DNA from: a bacterium | Lineage (GTDB): Bacteria > Planctomycetota > SZUA-567 | Length of the DNA: 64,000 nucleotides | Direction: 5' to 3' | Assembly: GCA_003245715.1 (NCBI GenBank) | Contig: QKCJ01000024.1 | Span: 62,001-126,000, forward strand | Shown: in pieces, positions 1 to 7,578 of the stretch | How the letters are laid out: each line of letters opens with the position of its first letter | How positions within the stretch are numbered: position 1 is the stretch's first letter | Program-made: the position numbers and the translations under genes | The notes under the pieces: model-generated | Seen by the model: only the letters and a program-made list of their open reading frames with translations | Told to the model about the DNA's origin: nothing | The model's database searches: none

Positions 1-1
1 C

Positions 2-61
2 CGGACCAGTATTGATGACTACCGCCACATTCTGGCATTTGAAGAAGGCAAACCGTTATAA
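2..61 (+). CDS. C-terminal end of an unidentified protein (partial)
   Basis: Only the last 19 codons and the TAA stop are inside the window. The frame ends in the residues ILAFEEGKPL and then a stop, followed closely by a good intrinsic terminator, which supports it being a true gene end. Nothing in so short a tail allows a family assignment. Confidence 0.5.
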   Translation, partial: RTSIDDYRHILAFEEGKPL

Positions 62-82
62 AATATTTATCCGTAAAAAAAC

Positions 83-113
83 AAACACCCTGCCGGATCA
101 AGGCAGGGTGTTT
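83..113. terminator. Bidirectional intrinsic terminator
   Basis: A 12-bp perfect stem (AAACACCCTGCC paired with GGCAGGGTGTTT) with a 7-nt loop lies between the rightward gene end at 61 and the leftward kinase gene end at 127. It is flanked by an A-run on the left and TTTT on the right, so it can end both converging transcripts. Confidence 0.9.
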
Positions 114-126
114 TAACTTGTAAGGT

Positions 127-3100
127 TTAACGGCCAAGACGGTTTCGTATCCGCTTACTCAGCGCCTCCCTTTCAGGAGTATCTTCAAGCAGTCGCGCTT
201 CTTCGTTATATTGTAACGCTTCCTGCGGACGGTCAAGATCAAACAATGCCTGTGCGCAATACGTAAGTGCCTGCGGACTCTTTCTGCCACTGATCTCAAC
301 TGCCGATTTTGCCGCATTAAGAGCCAGCTCAGAGGCAGCAGGAATAACCTTGCCGTCAAAGTCCTTACCTGGAGAGAGGAAGAATGCCACCGCCGCAAGG
401 CGTAAATCAAGGCTATCAGGCAACGATCTGAAGGCTTCATCAAAGGCTACCACACCGTCAATTGTCGCCCGGTTACGCCGGTACAGAAGTCTCGCGCGTT
501 CAAAAAGCGGCAGATGCCATCCCTGAGCCAACTCTATTGCCTGACGGTAAATCGCCTCTGCCTCTCCATATTTACCGGCTTTTACAAGATTCTCGGCCAG
601 AGTATTGTAGCGCAAAGCAAGTTCTTTGCCAGCTGTGTCTGAACTGAGAGTCCGGATTCCTTCAAGCATACTCCAGGAAGAGGGAATCATCTTCGGATCA
701 GCCAAAAGTTCATCCGCTTTAAGCATCATATAGTTGACTGCACCACGGGCTTTCAGTACGCGCGAATACCGGCCGGCAAGCAATTCAAGCGTACCATCAC
801 GCTGAAGCGCACTCAGAGCATCAACTCCATTCTTGCTTCGCCCTTGCCTGAACTCAAGCAAAGCCAGATCAAGCTTGGAAAGCAAGCCAAAAACATTGGC
901 ATAGGCAATCCCTGTTCTAGTCGCATTAATCCAGAACTTAACCGCTTTCTTAGCAGCCGGAACCTCAAGCAGTACTATATTATCCCCCTGAATAAACTTC
1001 CCGCCAGCAACCAACTGACTTTTGTCATCATTCAGATCTGCCTTCATAGCCCGACCATTGATCCATAACCTGCAGTACGGCGGAAAAGAAATTTCAACAT
1101 CCGACTTATTCTCTGATGTATATAATTGCGCTGAAAAATATACCCCTTCATTTTCAGACATTAACGGTGGCAAGTGGAAATTATTCTCAGAATCACGATA
1201 AATCATCTCCCAGCCCTGCTCACCTTCATTAGTCACAAAAACCTCTGAGGGGTTAAATACCGAAAGCTGGCTTGGCGGGGGAAATTTATTATTTGAGAAC
1301 GGGCCACACCAAAACGACGCATCCGGAGTAACCTGACGTCTTGCCGATGCCAGAGCAAGTTTTATTGAACGCTTGAAATAGTTTATCGCTTCACTCTCAG
1401 AGACAGGGGCATGAACCAAGCCCTGCAGATATTCGCTCTCACCAGCACTTAACCGTCGGCTCTTGCTCTGCTTGATACTCTCGAGAAGTTCGCGTGATTC
1501 ATTTTTGATAATTTTAATATCTTTTGGAAGGCAGGCAGCAAAACCGGTATAGGCCTGAACAAGGGTGTTGACCGGAGCATCCTCACGCAATACTCGTTCA
1601 TACAAACGAAGCGCCAGAGTTTTGTCACGAGGCTGGGTGAGCAGGCTGTCACCCATTTCAAGAAGACTGCGCATCATTTCAGTACTCATCCCGCGAATGT
1701 CACAACTAAGGCTCAACAACTGAATATCCCCCCCCTGAGCGCCCAGAGCAAGATACGTATCATCCGCAGATGACGTTTCTGTTGAACCTTCAAAATTAAG
1801 GACAACTTCCTGATTGATAGTCAAAGTCAAGCGTGGCGTGGCAACATTACGGGTAACCTCAATATCGTAGACCTTATCCGCTTGAAGTGCAAAAGAGCTG
1901 TTCTCAACAAGAGAAGTTTTATCCCAAAACAACCGCGCCCCCAGAACCCCTTCGCCACCGATACTGAGAATCCGGGTCGTATCAATCTGACTGAAGCGCC
2001 GATTAGTTCCGATGAAAATAAGAAAAGATCCGACAGAACTGCCGGGCGTTTTAATTTTCGCTTTTACGCGAAAAGCAAACGGAAGCTGCACCGGCAGACC
2101 AAATGCGGGAGAAATTTTATCACCGCCAGTAAGATTAAGGCCTGTAACCGTCGGACTCGCCATTGAAGTACGGTACCAGCCAAGACGTTTATGCAGAGCC
2201 TGATTTCGATCTGGTGTGATACTTGCCTTGTCTCCCGGAGAGAACTGAAATTCACTGCGCCAGCTACGCTTGACCATCTCAGTCAGCCGTTGTTTATCCT
2301 CGCGGGTTTTCTGATGACTAACCTCAGATTCATTGAGCTTTCTGGTAGTACTTCTCACCATGTTCATAAAACCAAGGGTTACAACACCAAGCCCGAGAGT
2401 TACCAGACCAAGCAGCGCTAGTTCCGGATGCCTTGTAATGGCACGGCGCAAACGGTAAAACGCAGTCGAGGGCCTGGCCTTGATTACTTCGCCATTTAAA
2501 AATGCCCGGCAATCATCAGCAAGCTCACCGGCAGTCTGATAACGCCGCTCAGGTTCTTTGGAAAGACACTTAAGGCAGATCGTCTCAACATCCGTACTCA
2601 GGCGCGGACGCAACTTGCGCGGTGACGGCGGATAGTGATGAATAACCCGCTGCAGAAGTTCATACTGCGTCATCCCGGAAAACGGCGGCCGCCCCGTAAG
2701 CATCTCATAAAAAAGCGCACCAAGCGAGTAGACATCACTGCGCGGGCCAATTTTTTCCAACTTGCCAGAGGCCTGTTCCGGGGGGATATACGGGATAGTA
2801 CCCATAATCGAACCGGTGCGGGTCATACGCTGGGTATCGCGGTCGGATGAGAGGTTTACAGCCAGACCAAAGTCAGTAATAAGCGGGCGTCCATCATGGT
2901 CGATAATAACATTGGCGGGCTTTATATCGCGGTGAATAATCCCTTTTTTATGGGCATAGTGAATGGCTCTGGCAATCACCATTATTAATTCGCAGGCACG
3001 GTATGGCGCAAGCGCGCCCTTCTCAAGTATCCGGTCAAGCGCGTTTCCCTCAATATAATCCATTGTAAAATAATGTTGGCCGCGATAAACTGACAAGTCA

Positions 3101-3576
3101 TGTATCGGAACAATGTTTGGGTGCGAAAGACTGGCGGCCGCTTTGGCCTCCTGCATAAAACGTCGAACTTCTTCATCAGAAGAACCATCACCAGTCCGCA
3201 GAACCTTAAGTGCGACCGTACGCTTGAGTAAACGGTGACTTGCCCGGTAAACGACCCCCATCCCGCCTCTGGCAACTTCAGAGAGAATGTCATATTCCCC
3301 GAATCTCTTATTATCGTCATTGTCATCAGAACCGCCAGTAAGCAGCGAAAAACTCCCCCCCGTCTCTACAAGATCAGACTCGGGAGCAATCGTATCTGTT
3401 GCCAGAATGACAGTTTCTTCAAGCAGGGATTTGGGATGAAATTTTTTGCCGCAAGCCGGACAGAATATATAGGCAGGCAACTCCCCAGGATCAAAGAAGT
3501 GACGACAATAGGGACAAACAATACGCTTGTTACCTACAGAATCTTCAGAGTTGTCTTCAGCTAAACCATCAACCAT
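127..3576 (-). CDS. Membrane Ser/Thr protein kinase with N-terminal zinc ribbon
   Basis: PknB/Hanks-type kinase of 1149 residues, expected to phosphorylate Ser/Thr of cytoplasmic targets. An N-terminal zinc ribbon carries Cys21, 24, 39 and 42. The kinase domain covers about 95-360: glycine loop ARGGMG (102-107), VALK with Lys124, HRD at 215-217 and DFG at 235-237, followed by the PPEQASG activation-segment end. A transmembrane helix lies at about 385-407. The roughly 740 residues beyond it would be outside the membrane; they hold a beta-rich stretch (about 480-630, possibly lectin-like) and C-terminal helical repeats resembling TPRs. The ATG is 27 bp after the PPIase gene stop, so the two are probably cotranscribed. 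The ribosome-binding site is weak. The kinase call is secure; the ligand of the outer part is unknown. Confidence 0.93.
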   Translation of the reverse strand: MVDGLAEDNSEDSVGNKRIVCPYCRHFFDPGELPAYIFCPACGKKFHPKSLLEETVILATDTIAPESDLVETGGSFSLLTGGSDDNDDNKRFGEYDILSEVARGGMGVVYRASHRLLKRTVALKVLRTGDGSSDEEVRRFMQEAKAAASLSHPNIVPIHDLSVYRGQHYFTMDYIEGNALDRILEKGALAPYRACELIMVIARAIHYAHKKGIIHRDIKPANVIIDHDGRPLITDFGLAVNLSSDRDTQRMTRTGSIMGTIPYIPPEQASGKLEKIGPRSDVYSLGALFYEMLTGRPPFSGMTQYELLQRVIHHYPPSPRKLRPRLSTDVETICLKCLSKEPERRYQTAGELADDCRAFLNGEVIKARPSTAFYRLRRAITRHPELALLGLVTLGLGVVTLGFMNMVRSTTRKLNESEVSHQKTREDKQRLTEMVKRSWRSEFQFSPGDKASITPDRNQALHKRLGWYRTSMASPTVTGLNLTGGDKISPAFGLPVQLPFAFRVKAKIKTPGSSVGSFLIFIGTNRRFSQIDTTRILSIGGEGVLGARLFWDKTSLVENSSFALQADKVYDIEVTRNVATPRLTLTINQEVVLNFEGSTETSSADDTYLALGAQGGDIQLLSLSCDIRGMSTEMMRSLLEMGDSLLTQPRDKTLALRLYERVLREDAPVNTLVQAYTGFAACLPKDIKIIKNESRELLESIKQSKSRRLSAGESEYLQGLVHAPVSESEAINYFKRSIKLALASARRQVTPDASFWCGPFSNNKFPPPSQLSVFNPSEVFVTNEGEQGWEMIYRDSENNFHLPPLMSENEGVYFSAQLYTSENKSDVEISFPPYCRLWINGRAMKADLNDDKSQLVAGGKFIQGDNIVLLEVPAAKKAVKFWINATRTGIAYANVFGLLSKLDLALLEFRQGRSKNGVDALSALQRDGTLELLAGRYSRVLKARGAVNYMMLKADELLADPKMIPSSWSMLEGIRTLSSDTAGKELALRYNTLAENLVKAGKYGEAEAIYRQAIELAQGWHLPLFERARLLYRRNRATIDGVVAFDEAFRSLPDSLDLRLAAVAFFLSPGKDFDGKVIPAASELALNAAKSAVEISGRKSPQALTYCAQALFDLDRPQEALQYNEEARLLEDTPEREALSKRIRNRLGR

Positions 3577-3603
3577 AAATTACCAAAATCCAGAAAGCAA
3601 AAC

Positions 3604-4716
3604 TTACTTTTTATCAAAATCACGCTGTATGCGCATCCGCATAAATTCCATTCCCTGTGTTGCTTCAGGCTGCATCACAATTTTATCACGAGGAAACTTG
3701 TCACCATCATTCCAGATTACATTACTTCTATCAACCTTATCCCCCAGCCAGTTGGCCTTAAAGATGTCAACCTTGCGTTGTGAGAGAAAATTCTCGATAT
3801 ATTTTCTGGCCTTGCGTATCGGAATAACGACCCCACCCTTGACGTCTTCAAGATAAAGGATATGCCAGCCGGATTCGCTCTTGCTCAACTTGACGTCCCC
3901 CTTACCAGTCAAGGAGCGGACGCCACGCAGCATACCATCAGGAAATACCGACTTGCCGTTCTGCATCTTAAACTCATAGTCCTGCGGAAACCAACCATCA
4001 GACCCGACATTAAGCAGACCGCCTTTTTCCTTAAAACGATCCTGACTGAAATTTTTAGCCATCTTCGGGAACATCTCCGCGCGCTTATCAAGGCTCAATT
4101 TATTCAGTTCATCATACAGCATCGCCGCCTGCTTCTTGGTCAACTCCGGTGTAATTGTATCCTGAGCCAGAAAAATGTGTCGCACTTTAACCATCCGCCT
4201 GGTGACAAAGATATCATCGCGGTGATTTTTGTAAAAGTTCAAAACCTCACGCGGCGCACAAGTCGCAGACATCCCCCTGCGCTGCAAGATAATATCCATT
4301 GATATCTGAGACTTTGCAAAGCGCATTGTCAGCGGCTTGGCAATAAACTTCGTCAGCCCCATACGGTTGACCTGATCGGAAACTTCCTCGCTTGTCACCC
4401 GAACGTCATTTGTCGCATCACTGTCAGAATTAAGAATATTAACTTCGTCCTCAACGAGATCAATGATAATCAACTCCCGCAACGCTCCTGCGCTAAGGGC
4501 CGCGACCTCTTTTTCCGTAACCTCTTCAAGCGGTCTGTCGGGGAAGTTCAGCCTAAAGAGCAGCAAGCCCATATCATCAAGGTTTTTCCGGGTGATCTTA
4601 TTGCTGTTGACATTCACCAGAATCGCATGCTGCAATTGCTGAAAAGAATTACTCTCACCAGCCAGCACTGAAGCAGGGATAAGAACAAGCAAAAAAATAA
4701 GTGCATATCTTTTCAT
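3604..4716 (-). CDS. Parvulin-type peptidyl-prolyl isomerase, SurA-like
   Basis: A 370-residue exported folding catalyst. Residues 1-19 form a signal peptide (MKRYALIFLLVLIPASVLA). An N-terminal helical SurA_N-like region precedes a parvulin domain at about 176-292 that starts VKVRHIFLAQ and contains the GGLLNVGSDGWF and LSKSESGWHILYL blocks typical of the family. Parvulins of this layout isomerise Xaa-Pro bonds and chaperone outer-membrane proteins in the periplasm. It sits between queC (26 bp away) and the kinase gene (27 bp away) on the same strand, so a shared transcript is likely. E. coli SurA has two parvulin domains; this protein has one, closer to PpiC/PrsA layouts. Confidence 0.88.
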   Translation of the reverse strand: MKRYALIFLLVLIPASVLAGESNSFQQLQHAILVNVNSNKITRKNLDDMGLLLFRLNFPDRPLEEVTEKEVAALSAGALRELIIIDLVEDEVNILNSDSDATNDVRVTSEEVSDQVNRMGLTKFIAKPLTMRFAKSQISMDIILQRRGMSATCAPREVLNFYKNHRDDIFVTRRMVKVRHIFLAQDTITPELTKKQAAMLYDELNKLSLDKRAEMFPKMAKNFSQDRFKEKGGLLNVGSDGWFPQDYEFKMQNGKSVFPDGMLRGVRSLTGKGDVKLSKSESGWHILYLEDVKGGVVIPIRKARKYIENFLSQRKVDIFKANWLGDKVDRSNVIWNDGDKFPRDKIVMQPEATQGMEFMRMRIQRDFDKK

Positions 4717-4742
4717 GGTAATAATTCCGCTATTTAATCAAA

Positions 4743-5426
4743 TCAGACATATCGCGTCGGATCAGGCACACCAGCATCAAGAAAACCTTTTTTGCGTAAC
4801 AGGCAACTGTCACACCCGCCGCAAGAAAGCCCTTCAGAATCCGGATCATAACATGAATGAGTTAGGGAATAATCCACACCAAGCCTCACCCCTCGCCTGA
4901 TAATATCAGCCTTGCTCAAAGAAATTATCGGGGCATTAAACCTAACCGCCCTGCCCTCAACCCCGGCCTTGGTACCGACCGCAGCCATCTTCGCAAAAGC
5001 ATCAATAAATTCCGGGCGGCAGTCAGGATAACCGGAATAATCAACCGCATTCGCACCGATAAAAACATCCCCCGCCCCGATAACCTCAGCCATACCGAGC
5101 GCAAAGGAAAGAAAGATAATATTACGCGCCGGGACATAAGTAACCGGAATATTTGAACCGTCAAATGTACCGTCATTATTTTTCGGCACATCAATATCAG
5201 CCGTCAGCGCCGAACCGCCAAATGCCCTCAGGTCAATATCCACTACGCGATGCTCAACCGCACCAAGAGAAGCCGCAACCTTCGCCGCGCTCACAAGTTC
5301 AACACTATGCCGCTGCCCGTACGAAAAAGAGAGGCAATGATTTTCAAACCCTTCCTCACGGCTAATAGCAAGAACCGTCGCTGAATCAAGTCCGCCAGAA
5401 AGCAGGACAACAGCTTTTTTACCCAT
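4743..5426 (-). CDS. queC: 7-cyano-7-deazaguanine (preQ0) synthase QueC
   Basis: ATP-dependent enzyme converting 7-carboxy-7-deazaguanine to preQ0 in queuosine biosynthesis. The N-terminal PP-loop SGGLDSAT binds ATP, and the C-terminal cluster [17 protein letters not shown] gives the four zinc cysteines; length (227 residues) matches the family. I chose the ATG at 5426, which is preceded by GGGAG with good spacing and gives the standard [12 protein letters not shown] start. A longer frame back to 5477 adds 17 residues with no homology signal. It lies 69 bp after the HATPase gene and 26 bp before the PPIase gene on the same strand. Other queuosine genes are not in the window. Confidence 0.95.
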   Translation of the reverse strand: MGKKAVVLLSGGLDSATVLAISREEGFENHCLSFSYGQRHSVELVSAAKVAASLGAVEHRVVDIDLRAFGGSALTADIDVPKNNDGTFDGSNIPVTYVPARNIIFLSFALGMAEVIGAGDVFIGANAVDYSGYPDCRPEFIDAFAKMAAVGTKAGVEGRAVRFNAPIISLSKADIIRRGVRLGVDYSLTHSCYDPDSEGLSCGGCDSCLLRKKGFLDAGVPDPTRYV

Positions 5427-5495
5427 CAGAACTCCCAAACGCACCCGCCTGAAAAAGACAATCGCAAGGTGAATCAATTATTGATAAACAACCAT

Positions 5496-5912
5496 CTACT
5501 TTTTTTTATTAACGATGCCAAGCTCAATTATGTTTTTTCCGTCTGCCCTGTGATACTCAAAACGGTCGAACATGTTTCGCACCATCGAAAGACCAATCTG
5601 GCCGATAGGCCGCTCCTCCAGTGGCAGATTCAAATCCGGAGCCTGCGCCGTGGTCGGGTCAAACTCCGAACCAGAATCGACAATTTTAATTTCCAGCATT
5701 TCACCGTCATAAGAAAGTGAAATAGTTATAACATTACCCTCAGTATTGCCATATTTGACAATATTGGTAACCAATTCTTCAAGTGCCAGATCGGCAGCAT
5801 ACGCCAGATGTGAAGGAACCTGAGCCTCCTCGTGATACACCGCGACCTTACTGGTAAATGCAGTAAAGGAGTCATAATCAGCGTTGAATGTTTCGTTGAT
5901 TGATACCGGCAT
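5496..5912 (-). CDS. RsbW/SpoIIAB-like serine kinase, anti-sigma factor family
   Basis: A 138-residue single GHKL ATPase domain. The N-box is ALEELVTNIVKYG, the G1 region DSGSEFDP and the G2 region GQIGLSMVR. Proteins of this type bind a sigma factor or other target and phosphorylate a STAS antagonist, which makes the partner switch. The gene starts 2 bp after the stop of the STAS gene and is third in the phosphatase-STAS-kinase order typical of Rsb modules. No sigma factor gene is adjacent, so the target could be a sigma factor elsewhere or another protein. Confidence 0.92.
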   Translation of the reverse strand: MPVSINETFNADYDSFTAFTSKVAVYHEEAQVPSHLAYAADLALEELVTNIVKYGNTEGNVITISLSYDGEMLEIKIVDSGSEFDPTTAQAPDLNLPLEERPIGQIGLSMVRNMFDRFEYHRADGKNIIELGIVNKKK

Positions 5913-5914
5913 TA

Positions 5915-6259
5915 CTAGCCAAGCTCGCTTATTGCCGCGGCTTCACTTTCAACAATCGGAATCACCTGATCCAGCCCAGACATGCGCAGGGCATTCTCAA
6001 CCTCTTCCTGCGGGTTGACAATAACAATCTTACCGCCTTTAGCTTTCATGGCCTTTGCGCCCATCATCAGCATACGCATACCAAGACTTGCCAGAAAAGA
6101 CAACTCCGCCGCGTCAATGACCAGTCCCTTCTGCGCATCATTTGTCTGGCTTTTAAATGCGGCTTCAACCTGCCCCACACCCGCCAGATCAAGACGCCCA
6201 GAGAGCTTTAAAAAAACGATTCCATTTTCCTGTTTGGTTTCAAGCATTTCCATTTTCAT
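5915..6259 (-). CDS. STAS-domain anti-anti-sigma factor, RsbV/SpoIIAA-like
   Basis: A 114-residue single STAS domain (LKLSGRLDLAGV at the start and the conserved LSFLASLGMRML segment). Ser58 in this segment is the likely phosphorylation site for the neighbouring kinase. When dephosphorylated, such proteins sequester the anti-sigma kinase. It lies 18 bp after the phosphatase gene and 2 bp before the kinase gene, so the three are almost certainly cotranscribed and translationally coupled. Confidence 0.92.
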   Translation of the reverse strand: MKMEMLETKQENGIVFLKLSGRLDLAGVGQVEAAFKSQTNDAQKGLVIDAAELSFLASLGMRMLMMGAKAMKAKGGKIVIVNPQEEVENALRMSGLDQVIPIVESEAAAISELG

Positions 6260-6277
6260 ATCCCCTGTGTACAGAAT

Positions 6278-7426
6278 CTATTTAAAAACTAATCTTACTA
6301 ATGAATAATCATCCTCAAATTCCTGCGCCCCCTGGTACTCCCGCGCCTGACCGACAACCTCGTCCAGATCAGAATCACGTCCAAGCGAAGCGGTGAAATC
6401 ACAAAACGGCAGCTGCACATTATCAGGCGAGGTAAGTTCAAAAATCCCGTCGCTGAACAGGTACAATACCGCTCCTTCTTCAAGCACCACCGACTGCTGC
6501 TGATAAATCATCCCCTCCATACAACCAATAAACAGTCCCGGTGTTTTAAGCTCCGACATACCGCTTAAGCCGTTGTATAAAATTGAAGGAGGATGCCCGC
6601 CGGAAGAAAAAACCAGTTTCCGCGTTTGCCGGTCATAAACGCCATACCAGATGCTAAAAAACTTACCGCTCTGGCGCTCCATCGGAAAAGCGTCATTAAG
6701 CCCCTCCAGAACCTCGGAAGGGTTCTTGAAGTCAACCCCCGGCAGTGCCCCGGAACGTACAACATTCATCGCCGAAATACTAAGTAACGCCGCGCCGACC
6801 CCATGCCCGCAGACATCAAGCAGATATAGCGCAAAGTAACGATCATCAATATCATGATAGCCAAAAGCATCACCGCCAAGCCCGCTACTGGGAATAAACC
6901 GCCAGTCGGCTGTGATCTCCCCCTCAGCAACCGGCTCAGGCAGAAGCTCACGGACATACTCCTCAGCCTCACGCAACTCCGCAGCCATCAGCTCATACGC
7001 TTCGTTTCGCTCAAGCATACTGATATAACCACGCGAATGATAACGGATGCGCGCCAGCAATTCAAGCTCATCAGGAAGTTTTACGATATAGTCGTTAGCA
7101 CCAAGAGCAAAAGCCTGCGCCTTGGTCTGCGCTTCTTCCTTGGAGGAAAGAACAATCAATGGAATATCTTTTGTCTTAGGGTTAGCCCGATAAAACTTGA
7201 CCAGCATCATGCCATCAATCTCAGGCATGACCAGATCCTGCAGAATAACCGTAGGCTCAAACTCATTTGCGGTACTTATTGCCTTTGACGGATCCTGGCA
7301 GTAACAGAAATCAATATTTTCATCCGCCTCAAGCATCTTCCTGACTGCCTGCCCGATCATCTCCTGATCGTCAACCAGTAGAACCCGAACCCGTCTAGAT
7401 GATGCGACCGCCACTGAATCAGCCAA
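6278..7426 (-). CDS. Response regulator with PP2C (SpoIIE-type) phosphatase output
   Basis: A 382-residue protein with an N-terminal receiver domain (about 12-130; acidic pair Asp19/Asp20, phosphoacceptor Asp64 in QDLVMP, Lys116), a short coiled linker (about 135-165) and a C-terminal PP2C/SpoIIE phosphatase with metal ligands in GGDAFGY (Asp186) and DVCGHGVGAA (Asp204). By family it would dephosphorylate the STAS protein encoded next, so a histidine kinase signal would release the sigma factor or other target. The start is TTG at 7426, six bases after CGGAG; no upstream ATG competes. It is the first gene of the leftward cluster. Confidence 0.93.
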   Translation of the reverse strand: MADSVAVASSRRVRVLLVDDQEMIGQAVRKMLEADENIDFCYCQDPSKAISTANEFEPTVILQDLVMPEIDGMMLVKFYRANPKTKDIPLIVLSSKEEAQTKAQAFALGANDYIVKLPDELELLARIRYHSRGYISMLERNEAYELMAAELREAEEYVRELLPEPVAEGEITADWRFIPSSGLGGDAFGYHDIDDRYFALYLLDVCGHGVGAALLSISAMNVVRSGALPGVDFKNPSEVLEGLNDAFPMERQSGKFFSIWYGVYDRQTRKLVFSSGGHPPSILYNGLSGMSELKTPGLFIGCMEGMIYQQQSVVLEEGAVLYLFSDGIFELTSPDNVQLPFCDFTASLGRDSDLDEVVGQAREYQGAQEFEDDYSLVRLVFK

Positions 7427-7530
7427 TGCTTACTCCGAAGATATTTCTCTGTAATCGATACGGTTAATAGTGATTATATTTTATTCATAACTATCAAAAT
7501 TACAAACCTTTCCCTCAACAAAAGCACAAA

Positions 7531-7558
7531 AAAAACGACCCGCGTCAGGGTCGTTTTT
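7531..7558 (-). terminator. Intrinsic terminator after the secreted protein gene
   Basis: An 11-bp stem (AAAAACGACCC with GGGTCGTTTTT) and a 6-nt loop lies 20 bp downstream of the leftward gene ending at 7579. The A-run on its left gives a U-tract in the leftward transcript. Confidence 0.88.
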
Positions 7559-7578
7559 TTTATTAAGAACACCGAGAA

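Noticed and set aside
3862-4302. 146-residue rightward ORF opposite the PPIase gene
   Set aside because: Antisense to a well-supported signal-peptide/parvulin gene; no ribosome-binding site.
5427-5495. Possible preQ1 riboswitch before queC
   Set aside because: The 69-bp gap has an ATCAAT/ATTGAT palindrome but none of the conserved preQ1 aptamer segments that I could recognise.
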